Shown: one piece after another, positions 34,277 to 42,929 of the stretch
Position numbering within the stretch: position 1 is the first letter of the stretch
Layout: every line of letters begins with the position of its first letter
Assembly: GCA_028284235.1 (NCBI GenBank)
Contig: JANQSC010000028.1
Span: 1 to 64,000 of the forward strand
Reading direction: 5' to 3'
Source: Opitutaceae bacterium
GTDB taxonomy: Bacteria; Verrucomicrobiota; Verrucomicrobiia; Opitutales; Opitutaceae
Length of the DNA: 64,000 nucleotides
Program-made: the position numbers and the translations under genes
Notes under the pieces: generated by a model
What the model was told of the DNA's origin: nothing
Seen by the model: only the letters and a program-made list of their open reading frames with translations
The model's database searches: none

Positions 34277-35200
34277 TTAGATGGATGCGGTTGCGGCGCG
34301 TGTTTCGAGCGCGGCGGTTACTTGAGCGAAGGTGTCGAGCACGACAGAGCGGTTTTCGGCGCTGATCTCGCACAAGGGAAGGCGTACGCGATCGCTGCTG
34401 AAAATGCCGGCTTTCTTCATGCAGAGCTTTACAGGTACGGGGCTCGGTTCGATGAATAGATCGCGAAAAACTGGATACAAAGTCTGATGTAGTTTCGTAG
34501 CTCCGCGCAAATCGCCGTCCAAGGCGGTGTTCACGAGTTCCGTCACTTCCGCCGGAAACAGGTTGGACGCCACGGAGATGACCCCTTCCGCTCCGGAGGC
34601 GATAAACGCGAGCGTCAATCCATCGTCGCCGCTGAGCACGGTGATTTCGTCTCCGAGGGCGCGCTTCAGTTCATCGACGCGGGCGACGCTTCCGCCGGAT
34701 TCCTTGATATGGCGGATATTGGGGTGTTTCGCGACGAGGCGTTCGACAGTGGCGACTGAAATGTCGACGATGCAGCGCCCGGGGATCGAGTAGAGCACGA
34801 TCGGCTTGTCCGTTTCCTGAGCGATGGCCGAGAAGTGCTGAAAGATCCCTTCTTGAGTCGGCTTGTTGTAGTAGCCGGTAACGTGGAGAACGCCGTCCGC
34901 CCCGGCTTGATCGGCGTGACGCGTCAGGGAGATCGCTTCGCGTGTCGAGTTGGAGCCGGCGCCGGCGATGACCGGGACGCGCTTTTGGGCGGCTGCGATG
35001 ACGATTTCGACCACTTCGCCGTGCTCCTCGTGGTTGAGGGTAGGCGATTCACCCGTCGTACCCACGGGGAGCAAGGCTCCGATTCCGTCGCTAATTTGCC
35101 GTTCGACAAACTGCTCCAGATCGCGTTTCGCGAGCGTTCCGTCCGGGTTGAAGGGCGTCGCCATGGCGGTGATTGATCCGGTGAAACGTTGGGCAGTCAT
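34277..35200 (-). CDS. dapA: 4-hydroxy-tetrahydrodipicolinate synthase
   Basis: The 307-residue TIM-barrel aldolase has the pyruvate-binding GTTGESPTL motif (residues 47-55), a YYNKPTQEG segment and the Schiff-base Lys166 in IRHIKESGG. It condenses pyruvate with aspartate semialdehyde, the first committed step to lysine and diaminopimelate. The Tyr of the usual YNVPGRT appears in YSIPGRC. The ATG at 35200 (MTAQRFTGSITAM) is chosen over the longer frame to 35260. It heads the dapA-dapB-ruvA operon. Confidence 0.95.
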   Translation of the reverse strand: MTAQRFTGSITAMATPFNPDGTLAKRDLEQFVERQISDGIGALLPVGTTGESPTLNHEEHGEVVEIVIAAAQKRVPVIAGAGSNSTREAISLTRHADQAGADGVLHVTGYYNKPTQEGIFQHFSAIAQETDKPIVLYSIPGRCIVDISVATVERLVAKHPNIRHIKESGGSVARVDELKRALGDEITVLSGDDGLTLAFIASGAEGVISVASNLFPAEVTELVNTALDGDLRGATKLHQTLYPVFRDLFIEPSPVPVKLCMKKAGIFSSDRVRLPLCEISAENRSVVLDTFAQVTAALETRAATASI

Positions 35201-35313
35201 AATTCGTCGCAGTGTAGATTGAAGGTTTCGAGTTCCAAGACGATTTAAATAGCCGGTCAACTCTTAAGGCAAATACCCACTAGAATTATCAAAACTCAGT
35301 CAAAAACGAGCTT

Positions 35314-36417
35314 ATGTCCCTAGAAATTTTCGACGAACTGCTTTTGCTCGCCGTTCAGAACGGCGCGAGCGACATTGTGATCAAGTCAGACAAGCCTGGA
35401 TTGCTTCGGATCAACGGCGGTCTGGAAGAGGTGGACATGCCTCCGATCGACGGCGAGGACGCGCTGGCCTTCGTCGAGGAGAGCCTCCCTTCGAATTTCC
35501 GCGAAGTTTGGGAAATGGAAGGACAAGTCGACTTTGCCTATTTTCTCGAGCAAGCGGGTCGCTTCCGCGTGAACGCGTTTTTGCAGCGCGGATCGGTCAG
35601 TCTGGTCTTCCGCCATATCAAGAGCAAGATCCCGACCTTCGAGGAGCTCAATCTGGACAAGGAAACGCTGGCCCAATTCGTGGAGGCGAAAGACGGCATC
35701 GTTCTTCTGTGCGGAGCGACCGGATCGGGCAAGAGTACGACCATGGCCTGTATGCTCAATCACCTGAACCAGAGCGCGGAGAAGCACGTGGTGACCTTGG
35801 AGGACCCGATCGAGTACAACTTCATCGACAACCAATGCGTTTTTAACCAGCGCGAGATTGGTATCGACACACCGAATTTCAAAAAAGCGCTGCGGGCCGT
35901 GCTTCGTCAGAATCCGGACATCATCCTCATCGGGGAGATGCGCGACGCCGACACCTTCGACACGGCAATGGCGGCGGCTGAAACGGGCCACTTGGTTTTC
36001 ACCACGCTCCACGCGGCGAGCGCCCAGCAGGCGATTCTTCGCTTGTTCGAGTACTTCCCGCCTGAGAAACACGAGTTGGTGCGGCGAAAGCTGTCGGAGT
36101 CTTTGCGCGGCGTGATCGTGCAAAAGCTGATTCCGTCGCTCGAAGGCGACAGCCGCGTTCCCGCCCAGGAGATCATGGTCGCAGACTCGGTCGTTCAAAG
36201 CACGATTAAGGAAGGCAAGTTCGACAAGATCCAATCGCTGCTCGACGTTTCGCCGGAAACGGGTTCGCGCTCCTTTAACAAGGAGCTGTTCCGACTCGTA
36301 AAGGACGGTTTGATCAGCAAAGGCGACGCCCTCAAGAACTCGCCGAATCGTCAAGCGCTCGACATGAACTTGAAGGGCATCTTCTTGAGCGAAGGCAGCC
36401 GCATCATAGGAAACTAA
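35314..36417 (+). CDS. PilT/PilU-family type IV pilus retraction ATPase
   Basis: The 367-residue ATPase has the PAS-like N-terminal domain and a C-terminal secretion-ATPase domain with Walker A GATGSGKST (residues 134-142), an Asp box (VTLEDPIEY), Walker B (QNPDIILIGEMRD) and the His box (ETGHLVFTTLHAASA). Such proteins disassemble pili for twitching or DNA uptake. No other pilus genes are adjacent, so PilT and PilU cannot be separated here. Its last 14 bases overlap the end of the convergent hemA gene. Confidence 0.9.
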   Translation: MSLEIFDELLLLAVQNGASDIVIKSDKPGLLRINGGLEEVDMPPIDGEDALAFVEESLPSNFREVWEMEGQVDFAYFLEQAGRFRVNAFLQRGSVSLVFRHIKSKIPTFEELNLDKETLAQFVEAKDGIVLLCGATGSGKSTTMACMLNHLNQSAEKHVVTLEDPIEYNFIDNQCVFNQREIGIDTPNFKKALRAVLRQNPDIILIGEMRDADTFDTAMAAAETGHLVFTTLHAASAQQAILRLFEYFPPEKHELVRRKLSESLRGVIVQKLIPSLEGDSRVPAQEIMVADSVVQSTIKEGKFDKIQSLLDVSPETGSRSFNKELFRLVKDGLISKGDALKNSPNRQALDMNLKGIFLSEGSRIIGN

Positions 36418-37456
36418 CGAGTCCGCGGCTTACGAGTACCTGCCAGATCGACTCGGATTTCTGGGCGGCGATCGCTTCGCTGCTTTTTATGGCGGCGCGT
36501 CGTTCGCTCAGATTGTCTTCGGCGATTCGAGCGAGATCGTCGAGATTGTATAGATAGACGTCTTCGAGGTCCTCGCAACGTGGGTCCAGATTTCGGGGGA
36601 GGCCTAAGTCGATAAGGAAAAGCGGTCGGTTTTTTCGCTGGGCGTGAGCGGCTTTGAGAGCGTCTCGCGTCAGAAGCGGGGACTCCGTTTCGGTGGAAGC
36701 GATAACGATGTCGTATTTGCCAATGTACTCCGCAAGCTCGTCGACGAGAAGCGGTTCGCCTCCCCATTCGCTCGCTGCCGCTTCCGCTCGTTCCCGAGTA
36801 TGGCTGGCGAGCCCGAACTGCTTGGCGCCGCGGCTGCGCATTGCCTTGGCGGTTTTTCCGCCGATTTCGCCGGTTCCGATAATCAAGGCCGCGGCGTTCT
36901 CCAAGCCGCCGAAAATTTTGAGGGAAAGATCGACCGCGACATTCGAAATGTTGATCTGGCCCTCGCCGATCGGAGTGGAATGGCGAATCAGCTTCGCCGC
37001 CTGAAAACCCTTTTGGGTCATTCGATTGATCAAGGCTCCTGCGTATCCAAGGTTTTGGCACATGGCGTAGGCGCTTTTGACTTGTCCGAAAATTTCCGCC
37101 TCTCCGGTGATTTGGGATTTTAGTCCGGCGGATACTTCGATCAGGTGGCGAATCGCGTCCTGGCCCCCGTGGATCTGGGCGTGGTCGCGAAGGGAATCCG
37201 CATCGGTCTTGTAAAACGTTCCCAGGGCGTCGATGACGGCGGATTCGCTGTTGGGAACACCGACGGTTTTCGCGTAGAGTTCGAAGCGATTGCAGGTGTT
37301 GAGGATGAGGGATTCTTCAATTCCGTTGCGGGCGTGGAGGGACTTGTAGAGGGCGCGGATTTGGGGTTCGTCCAGAGCGTAGCGTTCCCGTTCCTCCATG
37401 GGAACGGTTTCGTGGTTGATCGTGACCAACAGAAGCTCGCCTGATTGTGCGCTCAT
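36404..37456 (-). CDS. hemA: Glutamyl-tRNA reductase
   Basis: The 350-residue protein has the active-site Cys55 in NTCNRFEL, the tRNA/glutamate-binding segment LIEVSAGLKSQITGEAEIFGQVK and the NADPH-binding GTGEIGGKTAKAM. It reduces Glu-tRNA to glutamate-1-semialdehyde, the first step of C5 heme synthesis. It is somewhat shorter than E. coli HemA at the C-terminal dimerisation domain. It overlaps the upstream ccsA-like gene by 4 nt, a pairing common because both serve heme and cytochrome assembly. Confidence 0.95.
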   Translation of the reverse strand: MSAQSGELLLVTINHETVPMEERERYALDEPQIRALYKSLHARNGIEESLILNTCNRFELYAKTVGVPNSESAVIDALGTFYKTDADSLRDHAQIHGGQDAIRHLIEVSAGLKSQITGEAEIFGQVKSAYAMCQNLGYAGALINRMTQKGFQAAKLIRHSTPIGEGQINISNVAVDLSLKIFGGLENAAALIIGTGEIGGKTAKAMRSRGAKQFGLASHTRERAEAAASEWGGEPLLVDELAEYIGKYDIVIASTETESPLLTRDALKAAHAQRKNRPLFLIDLGLPRNLDPRCEDLEDVYLYNLDDLARIAEDNLSERRAAIKSSEAIAAQKSESIWQVLVSRGLVSFL

Positions 37457-38316
37457 AACTGCTCGGAGGGCGGGCGAACGGAGGATTCGTCGAGAGGATC
37501 GTCGAACGAGCGATCAACGGCCTCGAGCGAAAGTAGGGCGACGGTGAATACCGCTATGCAGGCCCAGGAATACTGTTTGTAGGACAAGGACTGCCGAAAG
37601 CGGAGCAGAAGGAGAGTTCCGTAGGCGAGCCATACTGCGATGGTCGTGCCCAGTTTCGGAAAATTGACGGACTCCAGGTCTTTGGTCCAGTAGACTGCTC
37701 CGATCGCCAAGGAGCTGGAAAGGATGAAGAAGCCGACGTTGAGCAGCCGGAGGTTGATATTGGCGAGCTCGGCGATGGAGGGCATGAAAGGAAAGAAGCC
37801 GCCCATCTTCTTTTGCTTCAGGCTCCGGCTTTGCAAAAGGTACATCGAAGAGGTCAAGGCGAGAACGCCGAATACGCCGTAGCTGAAAAGGGCGAGCGCG
37901 GCGTGGGTTTCGATCCAGGGGGAGTCGCCGAATATCGGCGTCCGGTTCGGGCTGTCCCAGGCGGGAATCGAAAGCGAGAGAATGGAGAACAGCGTGGCGA
38001 AGGTGGACGTGAACATTCCCAGGAAGCTCACGCGGAATGCGGGCCCGACGAATATATACAAGGCGATCGCCGACCAGACCATGAATTGCACGAGTTCGAA
38101 TCGATTCGACAAGGGGCAACCGCCGTATTGCAGGCCGCGGGCGTAGAGGCCGATCGTTTGCAAGATCCAGCCAAAGCTCACCAGCACGAGCGTGTAGCGT
38201 CGCGGGGCGTTGCGGCGCAGCTTCAGGGCGCTGTAGGTCCCGAGTCCGGAAGTGACCGCGAAGACGACGGTGGCCAGGAATATCCACTGGCGATCTTCTA
38301 GTCCGAGCAAGCTCAT
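37453..38316 (-). CDS. CcsA/HemX-like cytochrome c biogenesis membrane protein
   Basis: The 287-residue protein has about eight hydrophobic helices. The conserved heme-handling segment WIETHAALALFSYGVFGVLAL places the histidine in a membrane-edge helix, as in CcsA/HemX proteins, and the tryptophan-rich motif of true CcsA is only partly kept (YWTKDLESVNF). It is encoded directly upstream of hemA with 4 nt overlap, the usual place of hemX. It may either deliver heme to apocytochromes or regulate HemA. Confidence 0.8.
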   Translation of the reverse strand: MSLLGLEDRQWIFLATVVFAVTSGLGTYSALKLRRNAPRRYTLVLVSFGWILQTIGLYARGLQYGGCPLSNRFELVQFMVWSAIALYIFVGPAFRVSFLGMFTSTFATLFSILSLSIPAWDSPNRTPIFGDSPWIETHAALALFSYGVFGVLALTSSMYLLQSRSLKQKKMGGFFPFMPSIAELANINLRLLNVGFFILSSSLAIGAVYWTKDLESVNFPKLGTTIAVWLAYGTLLLLRFRQSLSYKQYSWACIAVFTVALLSLEAVDRSFDDPLDESSVRPPSEQL

Positions 38317-38344
38317 TGCGGGGGCAGGCGAAGGTTAGCGAGCC

Positions 38345-38443
38345 TTACTTGCGTTTGGTGGCTTTCTGCTCCCGCTCTTTCTTGCGGGCCAAATAGGCTT
38401 TGCGCCGGATGCGTTTGGTTTTTTTGCGATGTTGTTGTCCCAT
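38345..38443 (-). CDS. Very small basic protein (32 residues)
   Basis: An ATG-to-TAA frame of 33 codons encodes MGQQHRKKTKRIRRKAYL followed by ARKKEREQKATKRK, with about half basic residues. I recall similar short MGQQ...-starting basic proteins in related genomes, possibly ribosome or RNA associated, but cannot confirm this. It has no overlap with other genes and its own ATG, 98 bp upstream of the ccsA-like gene's end region. It is too short for most gene finders. Confidence 0.55.
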   Translation of the reverse strand: MGQQHRKKTKRIRRKAYLARKKEREQKATKRK

Positions 38444-38566
38444 GGTAGCTGTTTCGCGGCGAACCGCGATTTGGTTGCGAATAATTAGGGTCGCCCCCCC
38501 TGGGGCGTCAAGTCGGGAAGGTGTTCCTGGTCGCCGATAGGCGTTGACCTATTGCTTTTCTGGCAA

Positions 38567-38638
38567 AAACGCGCCGGGACGGCACGTTCCACGAGAGATC
38601 GAGTGAAGGAAGGTGGAACGCGCCGTCCCGGCGCGTTT
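38567..38638 (-). terminator. Long hairpin terminator of the thi-apaG operon
   Basis: Two 26-bp arms (38567-38592 and 38613-38638) pair with only one G-U position around a 20-nt loop. On the minus strand the hairpin starts 3 bp after the apaG stop and ends in a five-U run. The strongly repeated CGCGCCGGGACGGC core also suggests a REP-like repeat recruited as a terminator. Confidence 0.7.
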
Positions 38639-38640
38639 AT

Positions 38641-39036
38641 CTAGCTGGACTGGTCGGGCAGACGCATGGAGAATCGCGGGATGCGCGTGTGGACGCGGTT
38701 GCCGGACTCGTCCACTCCGTGGAAGCTCCCGATCGCCGAGGCTTCCGTGGCCGATATGTGAAAACTATTGTAGGAAAACGACTCGCCCGGAGCGAGGTCC
38801 GGTTCCTTGCCCACGATCTTGTCGCCCTCGATTACTAGTTTCTCCCCGTTGCTCGAGGTGACGATCCACTTGCGTCCGAGCAGCTTGACGCGTCGGTCCG
38901 AGCGATTGTCGATGGTGAGAAAGTACACGAAAACATGGGGCGTTTCCTGCGGGGCGTTGAAACTGCCGTAGTGGTACTCGAGCTTGTCGAGCGTGACGGT
39001 GAGACCGTCGAGCAACTGGGAGTCGGAGTCGTTCAT
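38641..39036 (-). CDS. apaG: ApaG-domain protein
   Basis: The 131-residue protein is a stand-alone ApaG domain: VFVYFLTIDNRSDRRVKLLGRKWIV, the GKEPDLAPGESFSYNSFH segment and GSFHGVDESG near the C-terminus match the fold. In E. coli ApaG is linked to cobalt/magnesium resistance and lies with ksgA and apaH; here it lies 6 bp after thiS and is probably co-transcribed with the thiamin genes. Its biochemical role is unknown. Confidence 0.88.
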   Translation of the reverse strand: MNDSDSQLLDGLTVTLDKLEYHYGSFNAPQETPHVFVYFLTIDNRSDRRVKLLGRKWIVTSSNGEKLVIEGDKIVGKEPDLAPGESFSYNSFHISATEASAIGSFHGVDESGNRVHTRIPRFSMRLPDQSS

Positions 39037-39042
39037 GCAAGC

Positions 39043-39243
39043 TCAGCCGCCGGCCACGATTTTCACGATTTCCAATCGGTCGCCGTCTTCGAGAATGGTG
39101 TCGGCAGCTTCGGAAGGCGATAGCGCTTCTCGATTGCGTTCGACGACGACGAGTCCGACTTGATGTCCAATTGTATCTAGGAAACGGGGAAGCGTGCAGG
39201 CGTCCTCGATTTCGAATTCGGTGTCGTTGGCGATGATCTTCAT
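39043..39243 (-). CDS. thiS: Sulfur carrier protein ThiS
   Basis: The 66-residue ubiquitin-like protein ends in the Gly-Gly tail (KIVAGG) that is adenylated and thiocarboxylated. It supplies sulfur to ThiG for the thiazole ring. It overlaps thiH by 4 nt, ATG over the thiH stop. Confidence 0.92.
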   Translation of the reverse strand: MKIIANDTEFEIEDACTLPRFLDTIGHQVGLVVVERNREALSPSEAADTILEDGDRLEIVKIVAGG

Positions 39244-40505
39244 TTTACGGATACAGGGTTCCTGTCGACCGTCTTGCTCTCGAGTTCGGTGAAACGCTTA
39301 GATGGGTGAGAGCCGAGCTCTTCAGTGGGATGGTCGAAGAGCGCTTGATCGAAGTCTTTCCAAACGGGGTCGTATCCCGCGGAGCGGATGGCTTCCGCGA
39401 CGACGGCGGGCGGCCGTTCGTCGGCGATGTGAAACTGCTCGCCAGGCTGCTCGCCGGCGGGCGTGAAACTGGTTTCGTCGAAACTACTGTAGCCGCCGGG
39501 CTCGGTAGAAGAGCCTGCGCTCATGGAAGTGACGCCGAGCGGAATCAGTCCGTCGCGCAGGGATGCGGGTTCGCGCGTGGACAAGGTGATGCCGGCGTGG
39601 GGCGCGAAGATTCGAAACGCAGCGATTAGTTGCACGAAATGGTGGTCGCGCAGGAATTCGACTTGTTCGAACTCGCCTGCGGCGGGTCGCATTCGAGGCA
39701 TGCTGAGGGCGACTTGCGCTTTCCAGCAATTGCGGAGCAAGTGCTGCGTGTGGGCTGCGAGCGAAACCGCTTCCTGTCGCCAGTCGTGGAGGCCGAACAG
39801 GGCGCCGATTCCAAGTCGACGAAATCCGGCCTCGTAGGCTCTCTCCGCAGTGTCCATGCGCCAATGAAAGTGTTTCTTAGGGCCGGCGGTGTGGAGCGAG
39901 CGGTAGGTGGATTCGTCGTACGTTTCCTGGTAGACGATCAGCGCTTCGCAGCCGGAGTCGACCAAGGGTTGGTAGCCGTCGGCTTCGAGCGGGCCGAGTT
40001 CGAGCGCGATGCTCGGAAATCGTTTGGCCAAGCGCTGTATGACCGATTCCACGTATCCATTCGAAACGTACTTCGGGTGCTCTCCGGCGACGAGTAGTAT
40101 CGAGCGGAATCCTTGGTCTGCCAGGAGGGCGGCTTCCGACTCCACGTCGTCGATTGACAAGGTGATTCGAGGAATGTCGTTGTGGCGGGAGAACCCGCAG
40201 TAGCGACATACATTGACGCATTCGTTCGACAAGTAGAGCGGGGCGAACATTCGAATAGTCTTGCCGAAGTGCTTTTGGGTGACGCGTTGCGAAAGCCGGC
40301 ACATCGGTTCCAAGTAGGCCTCGGCCGCGGGCGATATCAATCGGGCGAACTCCTCGAGCGAGTCGGTTCGGCCTCGGTCCAAGATACGTTCGACATCGCC
40401 TCCGGTCGTCTGGCTCGAGATCTCCTGAAATCGGGTTGCGTCCAAGTTTCTAAACACCGTGGAGAAACGATTCGTATCGAATGGACTGGAGCTGGATGAA
40501 CGCAT
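39240..40505 (-). CDS. thiH: 2-iminoacetate synthase (tyrosine lyase)
   Basis: The 421-residue radical SAM enzyme has the cluster motif C96-x3-C100-x2-C103 (CVNVCRYCGFS) and ThiH-type landmarks GEHPKYVSNGYV, SMPRMRPAAGEF and STREPASLRDGLIPLGVTSMSAGSST. It cleaves tyrosine to dehydroglycine for thiazole formation, which needs anaerobic-type chemistry, instead of the oxidase ThiO. It sits between thiG and thiS in the same operon. Confidence 0.93.
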   Translation of the reverse strand: MRSSSSSPFDTNRFSTVFRNLDATRFQEISSQTTGGDVERILDRGRTDSLEEFARLISPAAEAYLEPMCRLSQRVTQKHFGKTIRMFAPLYLSNECVNVCRYCGFSRHNDIPRITLSIDDVESEAALLADQGFRSILLVAGEHPKYVSNGYVESVIQRLAKRFPSIALELGPLEADGYQPLVDSGCEALIVYQETYDESTYRSLHTAGPKKHFHWRMDTAERAYEAGFRRLGIGALFGLHDWRQEAVSLAAHTQHLLRNCWKAQVALSMPRMRPAAGEFEQVEFLRDHHFVQLIAAFRIFAPHAGITLSTREPASLRDGLIPLGVTSMSAGSSTEPGGYSSFDETSFTPAGEQPGEQFHIADERPPAVVAEAIRSAGYDPVWKDFDQALFDHPTEELGSHPSKRFTELESKTVDRNPVSVK

Positions 40506-40550
40506 AGTTTGGATACGATTAGCGTCGATTGTTCTTTCAGTTCAACACGC

Positions 40551-41345
40551 TTATGCGTCGAGGAACGCGGTCAATGGACTGCTGGCTTCGGCTCGAACCG
40601 ACTTGGCTCCCAGGCCGATTTCGTAGGCTTCCCTTCCGGCTTCGACCGCTTTTGCAAACGCGCGAGCCATGCCGCTAGGGTCGTTAGCGATGGCGATGGC
40701 GGTATTGATCAGAACTGCATCCGCGCCGATTTCCATGGCTTCCGCGGCGTGGGACGGGGCGCCAATTCCTGCGTCGACTACGACGGGGACGCGCGCTTGC
40801 TCGATGATTATCTCGATTTGAGAACGTGTATCCAATCCGCGGTTGCTTCCGATTGGGGATCCGAGGGGCATGACGGTGGCGGCGCCCGCGTCTTGGAGTC
40901 GCTGGGCGAGGACGGGATCGGCGTTCATGTAGGGCAGAACGGTGAAGCCTTCTTTGACGAGGATTTCCGTGGCTTTCAGCGTCTCGACCGGATCGGGCAG
41001 CAAGTAGTTCGGGTCCGGGTGGATCTCGAGTTTCACCCATTGGGGGAGTCCGGCGGCCGCGGCGAGTCGGGCGACGCGAACGGCTTCGTCGGCGTCCATG
41101 GCTCCGGAAGTGTTGGGGAGAATGAGGAAGCGTTCGGGGTCGAGGTAGTCGAGAATGTCGGCGAAGGGGTCGGCGCTGGACTGCAGGTTGGCCCGTTTGA
41201 GAGCGACTGTCACCAGGCCGGAGCCGGAGGCGACGAGGGCGTCTTTCATGACATCGTTGGAGCTGAATTTGCCGGTGCCGACAAGCAGTCGCGAATCGAA
41301 GGAGCGATCTCCTATGGTGAGCGTAGTTTGCGGATGGGATGTCAT
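40551..41345 (-). CDS. thiG: Thiazole synthase
   Basis: The 264-residue TIM-barrel protein has the Schiff-base lysine Lys105 in [17 protein letters not shown], and GTGKFSSN and [21 protein letters not shown] match ThiG. It joins DXP, dehydroglycine and ThiS thiocarboxylate into the thiazole phosphate. It is the first gene of thiG-thiH-thiS-apaG. No TPP riboswitch was seen in the 120 bp upstream. Confidence 0.95.
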   Translation of the reverse strand: MTSHPQTTLTIGDRSFDSRLLVGTGKFSSNDVMKDALVASGSGLVTVALKRANLQSSADPFADILDYLDPERFLILPNTSGAMDADEAVRVARLAAAAGLPQWVKLEIHPDPNYLLPDPVETLKATEILVKEGFTVLPYMNADPVLAQRLQDAGAATVMPLGSPIGSNRGLDTRSQIEIIIEQARVPVVVDAGIGAPSHAAEAMEIGADAVLINTAIAIANDPSGMARAFAKAVEAGREAYEIGLGAKSVRAEASSPLTAFLDA

Positions 41346-41468
41346 TGATTTCTTGAAATATCATATCGCACCCGGATTGGGGCAATTCAATTAGAAAAGG
41401 GGCGACCGAGTGATAATACGGGCGCGAAAAGAGTTGATTGCGGCGAGCCGGGCGGCGGTACTTTGCCT

Positions 41469-42887
41469 ATGTCAAAAACGGCCTTGATCGCGACGCGGGA
41501 CGAATCGGGAGTGGATGCGTTTTCCGCGGCGTTGTCGGGTCGCTGGGGATACCGATTGCTTGGATTGGAAGGGGTTTGCGGGTCCGATCTCGAAACGATC
41601 GACTGGGAGGGCGCCGGTCGGATGCTCCGCGCGGGCGAGGTCGATTTGCTAGTAGCCAATTTTTACGATCCTGCCCAAGCGGGGCGGGAGTTCCTCTCGT
41701 GGAGAAGCGCTCTCAAAGCGTTCGATCACGAATTGGTGGATCTCATTCGACTGGCTGCGCGGCAACCGAGCGCGATGGCGGTGCTTGGAAATCCCAAGGC
41801 GTATGTGGAAGCGGAGCGTCTTTTGGCGGAGAATGACGGAGGTTTGACTTCTGGATTTCGGATGGAACGGGCTTGCGCGGCCCTTCACGCGGTCTCCCGT
41901 TTCGACGCGACCGTTGCCCAATACGTGGAAACTCAAGGAGGGGAGGCGCCGGATTTGGACGCGCTCGCGGGGTTTCCAAAAACCCTAAGCTACTCCTGGA
42001 GACGCGGCGTTTCCTTGTCTGAAGGAGAAACGGGACGGCAAAAGGCGGCTTTGTACGGAAGTTTTGAAGATCATTTGGAAGTCGTGTCTGGGCCCGAGCT
42101 GGACTACCGGTCAATCGCGGACTCGTCGCTGGCGGCGTTTATCATCGGCGAGTTTGAGAAAGCGACGGCGGTATTCGTTCGCAAGGGCGTCGTGGTCGCG
42201 ATGGCGAGTGGCCGGTCGGCGGAAGAATCGGCGCTCGCGCGGGTGTTGAACGGCGCTGGGGTCGAACTTCGAGGAGCGACGCTGGCGGTGAACGAGTCGA
42301 TCGGAACGGCGGAGATCGCTGAATTGGAAAGTCGTGGCGTCGCGACGGTAATCGCCCCTAGTTTTCTGGGCGATTCCGAGGAGTCGAACCTGCGTCGACT
42401 CGCGGCGCGAGAAGGTCTGGGGTTCGAGGCGCTGCATGAATTGAGATCCGTGGTGGGCGGGGTTTTGATTCAGGATCGGAACCGGGTGGCGGTGAATCCG
42501 TTTTCATGGCGCTTGCCGAGCGCCAATCAGCCGCGGGTTGAAGACTGGGACAACCTCTTGTTCGGCGTGAAACTCTCACGGCACTTGAGGTCAAGCGCCT
42601 GCGTTGCCGTGGGGGACGAGCGATTGCTTGCGCGAGCCGAGGGAATGGTCCGTCAAACGGACTTCGAGCGGCTTGTGACCGGCAGCGATCGAACGTTGGA
42701 AAACGCGGCGCTTGTGTTTGACGAGGATATCTCCGAACCCGTTGCCCTCGAACGGGCCCATTCGCTCGGTTTTCGGGTTGTAGCGCATCCGGGATTGGAC
42801 GTGACGACTGAAAGCGAATTAGTGGAGTCCGCGAACACCCTGGGGCTCGCCCTGGTGGCGACCGGCGTGTCATTCACCCGATTCTGA
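41469..42887 (+). CDS. PurH-like protein lacking catalytic motifs
   Basis: The 472-residue protein follows bifunctional PurH from end to end. The N-terminal MGS-like part has KTALIATRDESGVDAFSAAL and VDLLVANFYDPA, then RFDATVAQYVE. The C-terminal AICAR transformylase part has LSYSWRRGVSLSEGETGRQ, VATVIAPSFLG and a final GVSFTRF, matching PurH counterparts. But the RYGENPHQ motif is SEGETGRQ (about 184-191), and the KHANPCG region is VFVRKGVVV (about 235-243). Loss of these residues argues for a pseudoenzyme or a new activity. It is divergent from thiG. The ATG at 41469 is used; a TTG at 41463 is in frame. Confidence 0.75.
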   Translation: MSKTALIATRDESGVDAFSAALSGRWGYRLLGLEGVCGSDLETIDWEGAGRMLRAGEVDLLVANFYDPAQAGREFLSWRSALKAFDHELVDLIRLAARQPSAMAVLGNPKAYVEAERLLAENDGGLTSGFRMERACAALHAVSRFDATVAQYVETQGGEAPDLDALAGFPKTLSYSWRRGVSLSEGETGRQKAALYGSFEDHLEVVSGPELDYRSIADSSLAAFIIGEFEKATAVFVRKGVVVAMASGRSAEESALARVLNGAGVELRGATLAVNESIGTAEIAELESRGVATVIAPSFLGDSEESNLRRLAAREGLGFEALHELRSVVGGVLIQDRNRVAVNPFSWRLPSANQPRVEDWDNLLFGVKLSRHLRSSACVAVGDERLLARAEGMVRQTDFERLVTGSDRTLENAALVFDEDISEPVALERAHSLGFRVVAHPGLDVTTESELVESANTLGLALVATGVSFTRF

Positions 42888-42929
42888 CGTTTCTCTCGCC
42901 GGGGAGCTGGTCTAAATTCGAAAATTGCA

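Noticed and set aside
33654-34280. Long forward frame opposite dapB
   Set aside because: It mirrors dapB codons in a high-GC gene; dapB has clear catalytic motifs.
36404-36417. 14-bp overlap of pilT and hemA ends as a regulatory device
   Set aside because: Short convergent overlaps are common and nothing else in the sequence points to regulation.
41346-41468. TPP riboswitch before thiG
   Set aside because: The conserved thi-box segments were not found on the minus strand of this short leader.
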